Positions 27,601 to 35,061 of a stretch of DNA of 64,000 nucleotides are shown piece after piece; within the stretch, counting starts at the first letter, position 1; each line of letters starts with the position of its first letter. The stretch comes from Saprospiraceae bacterium. GTDB taxonomy: Bacteria > Bacteroidota > Bacteroidia > Chitinophagales > Saprospiraceae. The position numbers and the translations under genes were made by a program. Where the stretch lies: positions 1 through 64,000 of the forward strand of contig JALSGS010000034.1 in assembly GCA_026982695.1 (NCBI GenBank). The letters are read 5' to 3'. The notes beneath the pieces were generated by a model. It was not told where the DNA came from, ran no database searches, and saw only the letters and a program-made list of their open reading frames with translations.

Positions 27601-28273
27601 CATGTGCCTGTGCAAACTCGCCCGTACAGGCTAAAGCTAAGCGGTATATACGTACTTCAAGTAAGTCTTCTGTACGCCCTCCACCATAGGTAGAGGCTTG
27701 TGGGCCAGGCTGCTGCAACCACTGTGCATCGAAGGGTACGCCACATGCCAAAGGAGGCAATTCCAATTGACTTACATCTACATCTTTTGTGAAATACGCC
27801 ATGTAATACCGCCTCTGATGAGCTGCCCATGGATCGACATACACTGATCCTTGCTCGGTATGCACCACAGCATGAAAGCCCGCACCCGTCACGCCCAGCC
27901 TAGCGGTGTAAGTGGGGTGATCGATACCTCGTCCAGTAAAAGTGCGTATCTTCGGAAAGCGCGCCGATAACGAAGGAGGTAGAATGGGAGATTCCCAGAC
28001 CTCAAAGCGTTCCATGCGCCCATCAGGTAAGGGTAGCGTTACTTCCAAGCCCGGTTGTTGCCCATAGTCCAACAGCGGGGCTTGTCGCAAATGCCTAACC
28101 ATGGCTTGCAAATCGAGTTCGAGCAAGCGATAACGCGTCGGATGCACATCCCACACAGCCGTTTCGGGCAATAACATTTGCTGAGGGCGGATATCTTCCC
28201 ACAGGGGTTGAGCCGACATTGCAGTACTCAACATTATCCATGCCAAGCACCACAAACATTTTATACCTTGCAT
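24629..28273 (-). CDS. Large secreted reprolysin-like metalloprotease, paralogue of the 20222-23896 gene
   Basis: 1,214 residues with the same architecture as its neighbour. Signal peptide to about AMSAQ, propeptide, zincin domain with HELAHQLSASH and Met-turn EPGSGSTIMSYSG, Ig-like region, P-domain (VQGNHDAVRHLKVWLVSPQ, WQLKVKV, EEWGIELCA), CshA-like repeat (GTLSLYGQPLEVGQSFTQ) and type A T9SS domain ending RTWKIVKIN. The zinc ligands are intact in both copies, so both should be active. The catalytic and P-domains are the best conserved parts. They arose by tandem duplication with the RidA gene between them. Confidence 0.88.
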   Translation of the reverse strand: MQGIKCLWCLAWIMLSTAMSAQPLWEDIRPQQMLLPETAVWDVHPTRYRLLELDLQAMVRHLRQAPLLDYGQQPGLEVTLPLPDGRMERFEVWESPILPPSLSARFPKIRTFTGRGIDHPTYTARLGVTGAGFHAVVHTEQGSVYVDPWAAHQRRYYMAYFTKDVDVSQLELPPLACGVPFDAQWLQQPGPQASTYGGGRTEDLLEVRIYRLALACTGEFAQAHGGTVSSVMDAFAIAINRINEIWEREVAIRLVLVPNNDQLIFLDPDNDPFQNANNGGGLLSQNVNVLNGIIGFDNYDIGHIFTQACTDVGGVAGGAVCGTNKGAGVTCHFSSNIQYIAEEIMAHELAHQLSASHTWSNCPGIGSQLASGTAFEPGSGSTIMSYSGSCGDQNVQFQSDDYYHVASLEQIYQFARLAGGTQCGTSEYPGNTFPQLSLPYEDGFYIPIGTPFELRATATDVDDDALTYCWEEYDLGPISELGSPQGNAPAFRSFPPTDSPVRTFPRLSTILTNSNDITEVLPTYSRNLTFKCTVRDNHPGAGAATWGEVAFHATAAAGPFLVTFPNTAGTFAAGQWLDVTWDVAQTDQPPVNCQHVHIRLSTDGGYTYPYTLANYVPNDGHQAVQLPDVQTTAARIRVEAADNIFFDLSNQNFIIEPSQVPTFTLVPVPATQQVCVPDVAVLTLHTSAVGGFDTLITLEVISGLPDGVEVWFSQNPVVPGQSTQLTLDMGQVTADGTFEVLLRATAPGTDTVYQTLYFYVVYNDFSGLALDQPANGASGVPPLPTFSWQGVDNADRYDIQIATSPTFLPGTLLDQAFGLNDTSFVPQEALLENTLYYWRIRPINECGQGDWLEPYALHTKTLSCTAFPSNDVPLNIPSAGTPTVTSKLTILENALINDMNVYRVQGNHDAVRHLKVWLVSPQGTSVVLFNNICGNTSDFDLGFDDEAAFEIECPPTSGLKYKPQEPLSAFVGESTMGEWQLKVKVLDNFGNGGTLEEWGIELCADFEPKHPWLLVNDTLHVPPAGMREINSNTLLAEDEDNTAQELSYILVALPQKGTLSLYGQPLEVGQSFTQKEVNDGFVRYQHTATDLSTDRFAFVLADGQGGFIGVTHYYIAIDPEAPVATGEALHEDLPLLPVPNPTTDQLQIQLVGQALHEVHVNLIDLQGRTHYRTFLPVLSQNLTLRLVHLPPGIYLLRIAALEGLRTWKIVKINS

Positions 28274-28382
28274 AGAGATAAGTTTTGCTCAAAGGCTTTT
28301 GCTAAAAAGGAGCATACGCTGTATGGCACAATGGCACGTCCAAGCATTGTCTCTTCCTATGTTACACAAGATAAAAGCCTTT

Positions 28383-28390
28383 CAAAGGTA
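28383..28390 (-). promoter_or_regulatory. Possible -7 element (TACCTTTG) for the upstream metalloprotease
   Basis: An exact TAnnTTTG match on the minus strand, about 110 bases before the start at 28273, without a clear TTTG partner. It is the only such match in the gap 28274-28550. Confidence 0.3.
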
Positions 28391-28550
28391 GGAGGATTCC
28401 ACACTTTATGGGTTTCCACATATGCCCAAGTGAACATACTAATGTCGGATACATGCCAAAAATGCCGCTACCGGCTGGAAAAGCCCATAACGGCACTTAG
28501 TCGATGAGGAATACATCGAAAGAAATTAGGAGTTAAAGGCAATACATTAC

Positions 28551-28835
28551 TCAGGAGGCATTGCCTTCCTTTTCCTTGAGTTGCTTGATTTCGGCTTCAA
28601 GTCGTTGGCGCTCAGCTTCGAGTCGCTTGCGTTCGGCTTCGAGTCGCTCTTGTTCGCGCATGCCCTCTTGCAGTTCGCGCTCCAGGGTACCTCGAGCAGC
28701 ATTGAATTCGCGAATGCCCTTGCCTATGCCACGCATTAGCTCTGGGATCTTTTTACCTCCAAAAAGTAAAAGGATGGCAAAAAAGACCACTAGCATCTCT
28801 GGCCCCAAAAAGTTGAACAACAGAATGGTATTCAT
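28551..28835 (-). CDS. tatA: Twin-arginine translocase subunit TatA/TatE
   Basis: 94 residues. A short N-terminal membrane helix ([16 protein letters not shown]), the conserved hinge [20 protein letters not shown] forming the amphipathic helix, and an unusually regular coiled-coil tail ([20 protein letters not shown]) fit TatA. It forms the pore for folded Tat substrates with TatC, not encoded here. The start at 28835 (MNTILLF) was chosen because the only good promoter -7 element, 28872-28879, lies downstream of the alternative ATG at 28898, and the extra 21 residues do not fit the family. Confidence 0.92.
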   Translation of the reverse strand: MNTILLFNFLGPEMLVVFFAILLLFGGKKIPELMRGIGKGIREFNAARGTLERELQEGMREQERLEAERKRLEAERQRLEAEIKQLKEKEGNAS

Positions 28836-28871
28836 CTCTTTCTTATTTTCAAAAATCAGGCGATCATGCCA

Positions 28872-28879
28872 CAAAAGTA
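28872..28879 (-). promoter_or_regulatory. -7 element TACTTTTG for tatA
   Basis: An exact TAnnTTTG match on the minus strand; transcription would begin near 28865, 30 bases before the start codon. No TTTG is seen at the expected -33 distance. Confidence 0.45.
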
Positions 28880-29022
28880 CACCTTTTGCGGCGTACACGC
28901 AGGAAATTCACATACCTCCAGCCCCGATATGTACATGATGGCTTGGCCGCATGCAAAGTTTAATTCCGCATTGCCTTCCCCCTACCTGCTCGACTTGTAT
29001 ATGAGCAGCTAGTGGTAGTTGA

Positions 29023-29979
29023 TTATTCTTTCAATCCAATTTCGCGCAAGCGCTCGTCCAGGTACTCACCTGCAGTAATGGGCGAATATGCCAAGGGACG
29101 ATCCTCACTCACACATTGAGGCAGGCAACTCAAGTCCATTTCGCTACGTGGATGCAGAAAGAAGGGAATCGATAGGCGCGGAATATGCCATTCTTCACGC
29201 GGCGGATTGACCACACGATGAGTGGTAGACTTTAGATAGTCGTTAGTCAGACGCTGTAGCATATCGCCAACATTGATCACTATCTCATCGTGTTCGGGCA
29301 ATACATCTACCCACTCACCTTCTTTGGTCAAAATCTGCAAACCACCTGCCGAAGCACCCACCAATAGAGTAATGAGGTTGATGTCTTCGTGTTGTTCTGC
29401 ACGAATAGCCGATTTGGGCTCTTGTGTAATAGGCGGATAGTGAATGGCGCGCAAAATAGAGTTGCCATAGGTGATGGGGTCGTCAAAATAGTCCTCTGGT
29501 AGGTCTAAATATAGGGCAATACCGCGCAGCAAAGCAGCTCCTGCCTTTTCAAACTGCCAATATAGCTCTATGCCTGTAGCGACAAAGTCAGGCACTTCTG
29601 CTACATGCACATTGTCGGGGTACTCCTTGCGCAGTGGATGACCCTGAGGTACTTCTTGCCCGATCTGGAAAAACTCCTTGAGGTCGCCGACATTGCTGTG
29701 CTTGGCGTGTTCTTTGCCAAAAGAAGTATAGCCACGCTGGCCTGCCAACCCTTCAATCTCATACTTGCGCTTCACCTCTTCGGGCAATGCAAAAAAGGCT
29801 TGGGCTCTATCATAGAACTTATCCACTAGCTGCTGAGGGATACCATGTCCAACCACCCCTACAAACCCGATTTCGTGAAAAGCTTTGCCTAATTCGTCCA
29901 CAAAGGATTGGCGTTGTCGGGGGGTACCTTGCGTAAAGTCGCGCAGGTCCACTACAGGAATGTTTCGCTTTTTACTCAT
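29023..29979 (-). CDS. 2-oxoglutarate/Fe(II)-dependent oxygenase, isopenicillin N synthase family
   Basis: 318 residues. The iron ligands are His197 and Asp199 (AEQHEDINLITLL) and His254 (STTHRVVNP); the co-substrate-binding RxS is Arg268-Ser270 (PRLSIPFFLHP). The N-terminal DIOX_N domain begins IPVVDLRDF and includes FVGVVGHGIP. These are all features of the plant/fungal/bacterial IPNS-like oxygenases. The substrate is unknown; bacterial relatives hydroxylate or desaturate diverse small molecules. It stands alone, with no biosynthetic cluster adjacent. ATG 29979 fits the domain start; a 5' extension to 30006 adds nine unconserved residues. Confidence 0.88.
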   Translation of the reverse strand: MSKKRNIPVVDLRDFTQGTPRQRQSFVDELGKAFHEIGFVGVVGHGIPQQLVDKFYDRAQAFFALPEEVKRKYEIEGLAGQRGYTSFGKEHAKHSNVGDLKEFFQIGQEVPQGHPLRKEYPDNVHVAEVPDFVATGIELYWQFEKAGAALLRGIALYLDLPEDYFDDPITYGNSILRAIHYPPITQEPKSAIRAEQHEDINLITLLVGASAGGLQILTKEGEWVDVLPEHDEIVINVGDMLQRLTNDYLKSTTHRVVNPPREEWHIPRLSIPFFLHPRSEMDLSCLPQCVSEDRPLAYSPITAGEYLDERLREIGLKE

Positions 29980-30230
29980 GTGTTGCAATTTGGTTTTACT
30001 CATCATTCATTGGGCAAAGTTCTCCATAAGCTGCCACTTTTACAAAAGCGAACCAACTAACACACTATATACAAGTGAGTTAACGCCTTTCCCCATGCTA
30101 AAAAGCTGCACCAGTCGTTGCCGACCGACACAGCCAAAGCCTCGTAATTACCCACACAATGAATTTACTCAAGAAGAAGTGATGGAAAGCACAGCTGTTT
30201 TGTAAAAGCACTTCGTCTTGGGGGTGGGGT

Positions 30231-31433
30231 TTATTCTGGCCTATTGATTAAAAAACTGTGTGTATGTGTAGATCCACTCCTATCTGACGCCGAGAATCGC
30301 TTTCTCCCATGCCGTTCCAAAAGTTGAGTGGGCACTTCACCTACCGTTTCAACAATCTTTTGTTTCATATGTACTATACTGAATTTTTGTGCACTTATTC
30401 GTGCTTGGGCTGCCATATGTGTATACAAAGACTGATCTTTAGCCAATAACTCTATGGCATGGGCCAGTTGGGCGATATCTTTCGGTTGAATTAATAGTCC
30501 ATTTTGCCCATGTTGTACCAATTCCGTGGGTCCGCCTACGGGCGGAGCAATTACTGGTTTGCCATACCACATGGCTTCGAGTAGCGTCATTCCAAAAGTT
30601 TCTATCCATCGCTCTGGATAAGAGAGGTTAAGTACAAGATGTGCCCGTTGATAGAATGGATGCACGTTGCGTTGAGCAGGGAATACGATCAAATTATCTG
30701 TGATTTCAATTTGGCGCAGCGCAAACCACTGCCGAATCTCTTCCATCGTGGCATTGAGCACTAGTTCAAACTGAAATTGGGGCAGGCGAGCAGCCAGTGC
30801 GACAAATTCAGCAACACCTTTATAATCCTTTAGCGAGCACAGCATCAGTACAGTGAACGGGCGGCGCATGTCGCTTACCTGCTGGTACTGCTCTGCCTGC
30901 CTAATGAAATCTTCTGAAAGTGCGTTGTATACCACACTACTGGGTACGCCTTTAAGTGCCTCCTGCTTTTGTAAAAAGCGCGATACGAATATGGCGTGAT
31001 GTGCCGTATGTCGAGCTACAAAGCGCAACCAACGTTTGAGCACAGGTGGGCGCACAGAGGTTTCGTGAATGTGATACACGACGCGTTTGCCCAATATTTT
31101 GCCCGCAAGGGCGGCACCAAAAGGCATAAGCGTGTTGAGGTAGAACACCACGTCTGAATTTGAATAATGCCGGTAACGCCCAACAAGCCGAACAAACAGC
31201 CAAAGCTGCACACGGAGCAATGCCCACAGGCGCATCCATTTGTTTTCGTGGAACCGATAAGGCATCTGCCATAAACAGCAGCCATCACATGCACTTAAAA
31301 AGCCTGGCCCTTTACTGGTGTACAAGTCGATCTGCCATCCTGCCTTTTGAAAGCCAGTGATAGCAGTGGCCAATACACGTGGACTTCCACTATAGTCGTT
31401 AAGTAAATGAACGACGACGATTTTCTTTTTCAT
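30231..31433 (-). CDS. Glycosyltransferase family 4-type protein (last gene of polysaccharide operon)
   Basis: 400 residues, GT-B fold. N-terminal acceptor half begins MKKKIVVVHLLNDYSGSPRVL (GT4 glycine-rich loop as YSGSPR). The C-terminal half has VLMLCSLKDYKGV, LNLSYPERWIETFGMTLLEAMWYGKPVIAPPVGGPTELV with the EX7E-type Glu residues, and GLLIQPKD. It transfers a sugar from a nucleotide sugar to the growing repeat unit on the cytoplasmic face of the membrane. The gene before it ends 24 bases upstream. The C-terminal tail of about 40 basic residues is unique. Donor and linkage cannot be read. Confidence 0.9.
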   Translation of the reverse strand: MKKKIVVVHLLNDYSGSPRVLATAITGFQKAGWQIDLYTSKGPGFLSACDGCCLWQMPYRFHENKWMRLWALLRVQLWLFVRLVGRYRHYSNSDVVFYLNTLMPFGAALAGKILGKRVVYHIHETSVRPPVLKRWLRFVARHTAHHAIFVSRFLQKQEALKGVPSSVVYNALSEDFIRQAEQYQQVSDMRRPFTVLMLCSLKDYKGVAEFVALAARLPQFQFELVLNATMEEIRQWFALRQIEITDNLIVFPAQRNVHPFYQRAHLVLNLSYPERWIETFGMTLLEAMWYGKPVIAPPVGGPTELVQHGQNGLLIQPKDIAQLAHAIELLAKDQSLYTHMAAQARISAQKFSIVHMKQKIVETVGEVPTQLLERHGRKRFSASDRSGSTHTHSFLINRPE

Positions 31434-31457
31434 AACGTGTTCGATTTTTTGGGCTTT

Positions 31458-32804
31458 TCAAACAAAATAGTTTTTGGCTGCCCATTTGTGCTTAGTGACT
31501 GCTTGACGCCCAGGTGGGCGAGATATAATCGTGCGATCTTGGAGCATGATCTCCTTGTAAGTATTGTAAATATGCCTTGCCTTGATCGAATAGGTGTAGT
31601 ATTGTTGATAACGCAATCGAGCAGCCTCGCCCATCTCTTTACGCAAATGCCCATGGTGCATAAGTCGATCTAACCCTTGGGCAAACGCTTCTATAGATGC
31701 TTCATAAGTAGTGTATGGCACTCGGATGGCACACCGATCATCAGTAAATTCACCAGGACCGTAGTTGCGGAAGCACAACACAGGCAGGCCATAGGAAAGA
31801 GCTTCTATCACCACCATACCTGCTCCTTCATGCGAAGGAAAAAGAAAGACCGAAGCTGAATTGTAGTATTCAGGCAGCTCGGCCCGGTCAAGCCAGGGCA
31901 CAAAGCGCACTACTGATGAGGGCATACCTAGGTCTTTCACCATCTGACGTAACCGTTGCTCTTCAGGACCACGGCCAATCAATACTAACTCCATGCGGCT
32001 TCTCCACGCAGATGACTGCCGATTCCAGCATCTGGCAAAAGCCCCAATGGTCACATCAAACCCTTTCAGCGCTACAAACCTGCCTATGCTCAACACGCGA
32101 AATTTGCTGCATGATGCTACATCATCGCGTAATACAGGAGGCTCGGCAGCAACTTGGGGAATGCGCACTTCTTTGTCCGAAGGTAATGGCAACACTTTCG
32201 CCACGCTACTATTCATTGTGAGTATCTTGCGCGCCTTGTTCATCGAGATCTTGAGAAAAGGATCAAGCCTCCAGAACATTTGCTTGAGCAGCCATAAGCT
32301 CCGATCTGTTAAATAGGCCCGCAGGCCATAGGGCTCCAGCCACGCTGCTGGAGTTTTATGATGATGCCCTATAGGCCCCCATACCAAGGGCTTGCCCAAT
32401 TGCCACAGAAAAGAGGGTGTCCAATCATTGTGAAAATTGAGATGGTGTGCAATGTCAAAGGAAAAACGCCGGCGCCGAATGAAATGCACCACTCCCATAT
32501 GCCACAAATAGTGATAGACCATGGCGCCGCGTTCGCCCCGCTTCCAAAAACGCATCCACTTCGGCAAATCGTAATACGCAAAATGCAAGGATACATGCGG
32601 TGGCAAAGGGTGCTGCTGCAAATAGTGCTGAATAGCTGGTGCATTGTTCTTGCGAGTAATGGCAATGACAGGTGTATGTGCCGCCACATGCCGTATGATA
32701 TTCCAACCGGTGCCATCTTCCGAACCTTTGTAGGGGTTAACCGCATAAGCGGTTACCAAGACGGTAGGGCGCACTACAGGTTGCTCGTACATTTGTTTTT
32801 TCAT
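31458..32804 (-). CDS. Glycosyltransferase family 4-type protein
   Basis: 448 residues. The N-terminal half VLVTAYAVNPYKGSEDGTGWNI and HHLNFHNDWTPSFLWQLGKPLVWGPIGHH are typical of Bacteroidota polysaccharide GT4 proteins. The C-terminal half has RVLSIGRFVALKGFD, LVLIGRGPEEQRL and FPSHEGAGMVVIEALSYGLPVLCF with the conserved Glu pair. It belongs to the polysaccharide operon, 30 bases downstream of the acyltransferase gene. It probably adds one sugar of the repeat unit. Confidence 0.9.
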   Translation of the reverse strand: MKKQMYEQPVVRPTVLVTAYAVNPYKGSEDGTGWNIIRHVAAHTPVIAITRKNNAPAIQHYLQQHPLPPHVSLHFAYYDLPKWMRFWKRGERGAMVYHYLWHMGVVHFIRRRRFSFDIAHHLNFHNDWTPSFLWQLGKPLVWGPIGHHHKTPAAWLEPYGLRAYLTDRSLWLLKQMFWRLDPFLKISMNKARKILTMNSSVAKVLPLPSDKEVRIPQVAAEPPVLRDDVASCSKFRVLSIGRFVALKGFDVTIGAFARCWNRQSSAWRSRMELVLIGRGPEEQRLRQMVKDLGMPSSVVRFVPWLDRAELPEYYNSASVFLFPSHEGAGMVVIEALSYGLPVLCFRNYGPGEFTDDRCAIRVPYTTYEASIEAFAQGLDRLMHHGHLRKEMGEAARLRYQQYYTYSIKARHIYNTYKEIMLQDRTIISRPPGRQAVTKHKWAAKNYFV

Positions 32805-32834
32805 AATTGCGTGGGTTAAAGATCTACATGAGTA

Positions 32835-33602
32835 TTACCTGGCTGCTTCTAAAAATGCCGACTTTGTCTGGGCCTTCATTTCTTTAGGCTGCTGACTTGG
32901 GTGCTCCCCTTCATGCAGGGGCCTAATTACTCGAGCAGGTACGCCAGCAATAAGACTATTGGGCGGCATCGAACGCGTCACTACAGCACCAGCGGCCACC
33001 ACACAGTTGTCGCCAATCGTCACCCCATCCAGTATCGTTACCTTTGAGCCAATCCAGCAATTGTGACCAATGCGAATGCCTTTGCGCGTCACGCCTTGTA
33101 GGCGGATAGGCTTGTCGGCTCGGGTAAACACGTGATTTTCTGGATGGCAGCTCAAATACTGACCGATAATGCACTCATCGCCTATTTCAAGGCCGCCGCC
33201 GCCACCCAGATAAGCGTACTCGCCAATGCCTACATTATTGCCTATGCGGATGTAGCTACCTACATTGTTGAAAGACGTGGCCGCTACAATTCGACTAAAA
33301 GCCCCGATGTGTACATTGTGGCCAAAGCTCACTGGGCGCCTCGACAAGGCACTGACAAAGACGTAATCGTCAAGCTGAACCCACTTGCCAAAACGTATAT
33401 TAGACAGATGAAAAAAGCGCACACCACGCCCCAGAAAAAGCATCTGAGGCACGCGCCCATATAGGAGCAAACGCCAACCGCGCCACCAAGCAAATAGCTT
33501 CATCCAGCTCAAAGACAAAATTTGGCTCATTGTGATAGCCTCATCCCAGCTAAAATGAGGGGCTTTACGCCGGATGAGGCGTTGCAATAATTCCTTTAGC
33601 AT
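32835..33602 (-). CDS. Left-handed beta-helix (hexapeptide) acyltransferase
   Basis: 255 residues built of hexapeptide repeats (for example VHIGAF, IRIGNNVGIGEYAYLGGG, IRIGHNCWIGSKVTILDGVTIGDNCVVAAGAVV) and ending with the acetyltransferase signature SLIAGVPARVI. The N-terminal 60 residues are helical. WbbJ/Maa-type enzymes transfer acetyl groups to sugars; in a polysaccharide operon the natural inference is O-acetylation of the repeat unit. The active His would be in HPENH. It lies 74 bases after the kinase-like gene. Confidence 0.88.
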   Translation of the reverse strand: MLKELLQRLIRRKAPHFSWDEAITMSQILSLSWMKLFAWWRGWRLLLYGRVPQMLFLGRGVRFFHLSNIRFGKWVQLDDYVFVSALSRRPVSFGHNVHIGAFSRIVAATSFNNVGSYIRIGNNVGIGEYAYLGGGGGLEIGDECIIGQYLSCHPENHVFTRADKPIRLQGVTRKGIRIGHNCWIGSKVTILDGVTIGDNCVVAAGAVVTRSMPPNSLIAGVPARVIRPLHEGEHPSQQPKEMKAQTKSAFLEAAR

Positions 33603-33676
33603 AGCTTATTGATTTTTTTTTCGGTTTTCCCGCAAATCGGTATGTAGTATGCAGATTCTATTACCAGTTAGGGGGC

Positions 33677-34975
33677 TCAAGCAATGCGGATGTATTGACG
33701 CACCAAGGTGTCGAGCGTACGTTCCATTTCCACATTCTCTACTGGTAGATATATCGCATGGTCAGTTTTGCCACTCAGGTCTTCAAATAAACGTTTATAT
33801 CTATGCGTCAACTCACCAATTGTGGCGGCATCCAACTCCCGCTTCCGAGCACGAATGAGGCGCGCATCAGCGTATAGAAATATATTTAAATCCGGCTCGA
33901 ACAAAAAACGATATAGCCATTTGGGCAACCATTCTTCTAGCTCCAAATTAGTACGGCGTGCATCTACAATAAAATCAAAGTAATACCTATCATATAACAC
34001 AATGTAGTTTCGCATTTTATAACGCATTAACACGTAGAACTGCCCGATGAGATAATCGATAAAGTAATAAGCAAACCGCAACAAGGAGGCGAGTTTGTTT
34101 CTGTTTTTCCCCTGTCGAGGAAGCGATTGAATGCTCCGCATTTCTGCATTTTTCTTGCCGTATATCCAAGCACTCAAAATAGGGAGCAATGAGGGCCTAT
34201 GGCGTAGTATCACCACTTTTTGACGATAGCGCTTGCGCAAAATGTTGGCAAAGGCTTCCAAGATGGTACTCTTGCCCGCACCATCCACACCACTGAAAGT
34301 AATGATACGTCCACGCGAGTGAAATAAGTCTTTCAACGTATTAATTGCATATTGCAATGCATGTTTGAAGCGCTTCCATGGCGCATTTTCAGGTAAACGA
34401 CGCACATAAATCAATAGCTTTTTATGGGTTGCCATATTCCAATCGGCCATCTGGCTAAAAGAGACAAACGTCGTCCCGTATTTTGCATTGAGATAGTCGA
34501 GCAAAAATTGCTGGCGCGCTTGCGGCAGTTGCATGTAGTAAAGCAAGTACTTAGGTGGTAGACCTGCACCGTTCAGATAATTAAACAGTAATACATGCTC
34601 CAACATGGCCAAATCGCTGTAAGTCACGACACCATTGACAATCTGCTTGTTGGCCAGCACCTCTCGATTGGGTAGGTACACTAAGTCCTTGCGAATCAGT
34701 TTATAGAGTATATCTAGCTGCAAAAAGCTCCCGTCTCGGAAAAAGATAAAAGCTTGCGTCATGTAAGATCGCCTTCTCATGCGAAAAGTGAGCACCTCCG
34801 GCTGATGCTCCAACCACAAGGCCAAGTCGTGATCTTCACCATCTGGCAATAGGATATCCAGATCTGATGATTCGGCTAATTGGCTAAGATCATGACGCAA
34901 GTACTTGAGCAAATAATACGCCCGATCGTTGAGCCACGTGAATAGCTTTGGTATAAACTTATTGCGAAGCTCCAT
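33677..34975 (-). CDS. Nucleotidyltransferase-like / thymidylate-kinase-like fusion protein of the polysaccharide operon
   Basis: 432 residues, two parts. N-terminal about 1-200: SSDLDIL (36-42) and LQLDIL (85-90) fit the acidic pattern of a nucleotidyltransferase fold. C-terminal part: FSGVDGAGKST (227-237) is a Walker A loop of the thymidylate-kinase type, and YDRYYFDFIVDAR (328-340) matches the DRY/lid region of that family. It is not a housekeeping dTMP kinase, since a normal enzyme has about 210 residues and no such N-terminus. It sits between a hexapeptide acyltransferase and an APH-fold kinase. A role in making or recycling a phosphorylated sugar or alcohol for the polysaccharide is an inference. 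Confidence 0.7.
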   Translation of the reverse strand: MELRNKFIPKLFTWLNDRAYYLLKYLRHDLSQLAESSDLDILLPDGEDHDLALWLEHQPEVLTFRMRRRSYMTQAFIFFRDGSFLQLDILYKLIRKDLVYLPNREVLANKQIVNGVVTYSDLAMLEHVLLFNYLNGAGLPPKYLLYYMQLPQARQQFLLDYLNAKYGTTFVSFSQMADWNMATHKKLLIYVRRLPENAPWKRFKHALQYAINTLKDLFHSRGRIITFSGVDGAGKSTILEAFANILRKRYRQKVVILRHRPSLLPILSAWIYGKKNAEMRSIQSLPRQGKNRNKLASLLRFAYYFIDYLIGQFYVLMRYKMRNYIVLYDRYYFDFIVDARRTNLELEEWLPKWLYRFLFEPDLNIFLYADARLIRARKRELDAATIGELTHRYKRLFEDLSGKTDHAIYLPVENVEMERTLDTLVRQYIRIA

Positions 34976-35061
34976 ATAGCTTTAATGTTGTTTGGATTTG
35001 ACCATAACTTCACCCTTGAAGGACGATTCCAGTATTATGCCCATCCAAATTTAATTGAAAA

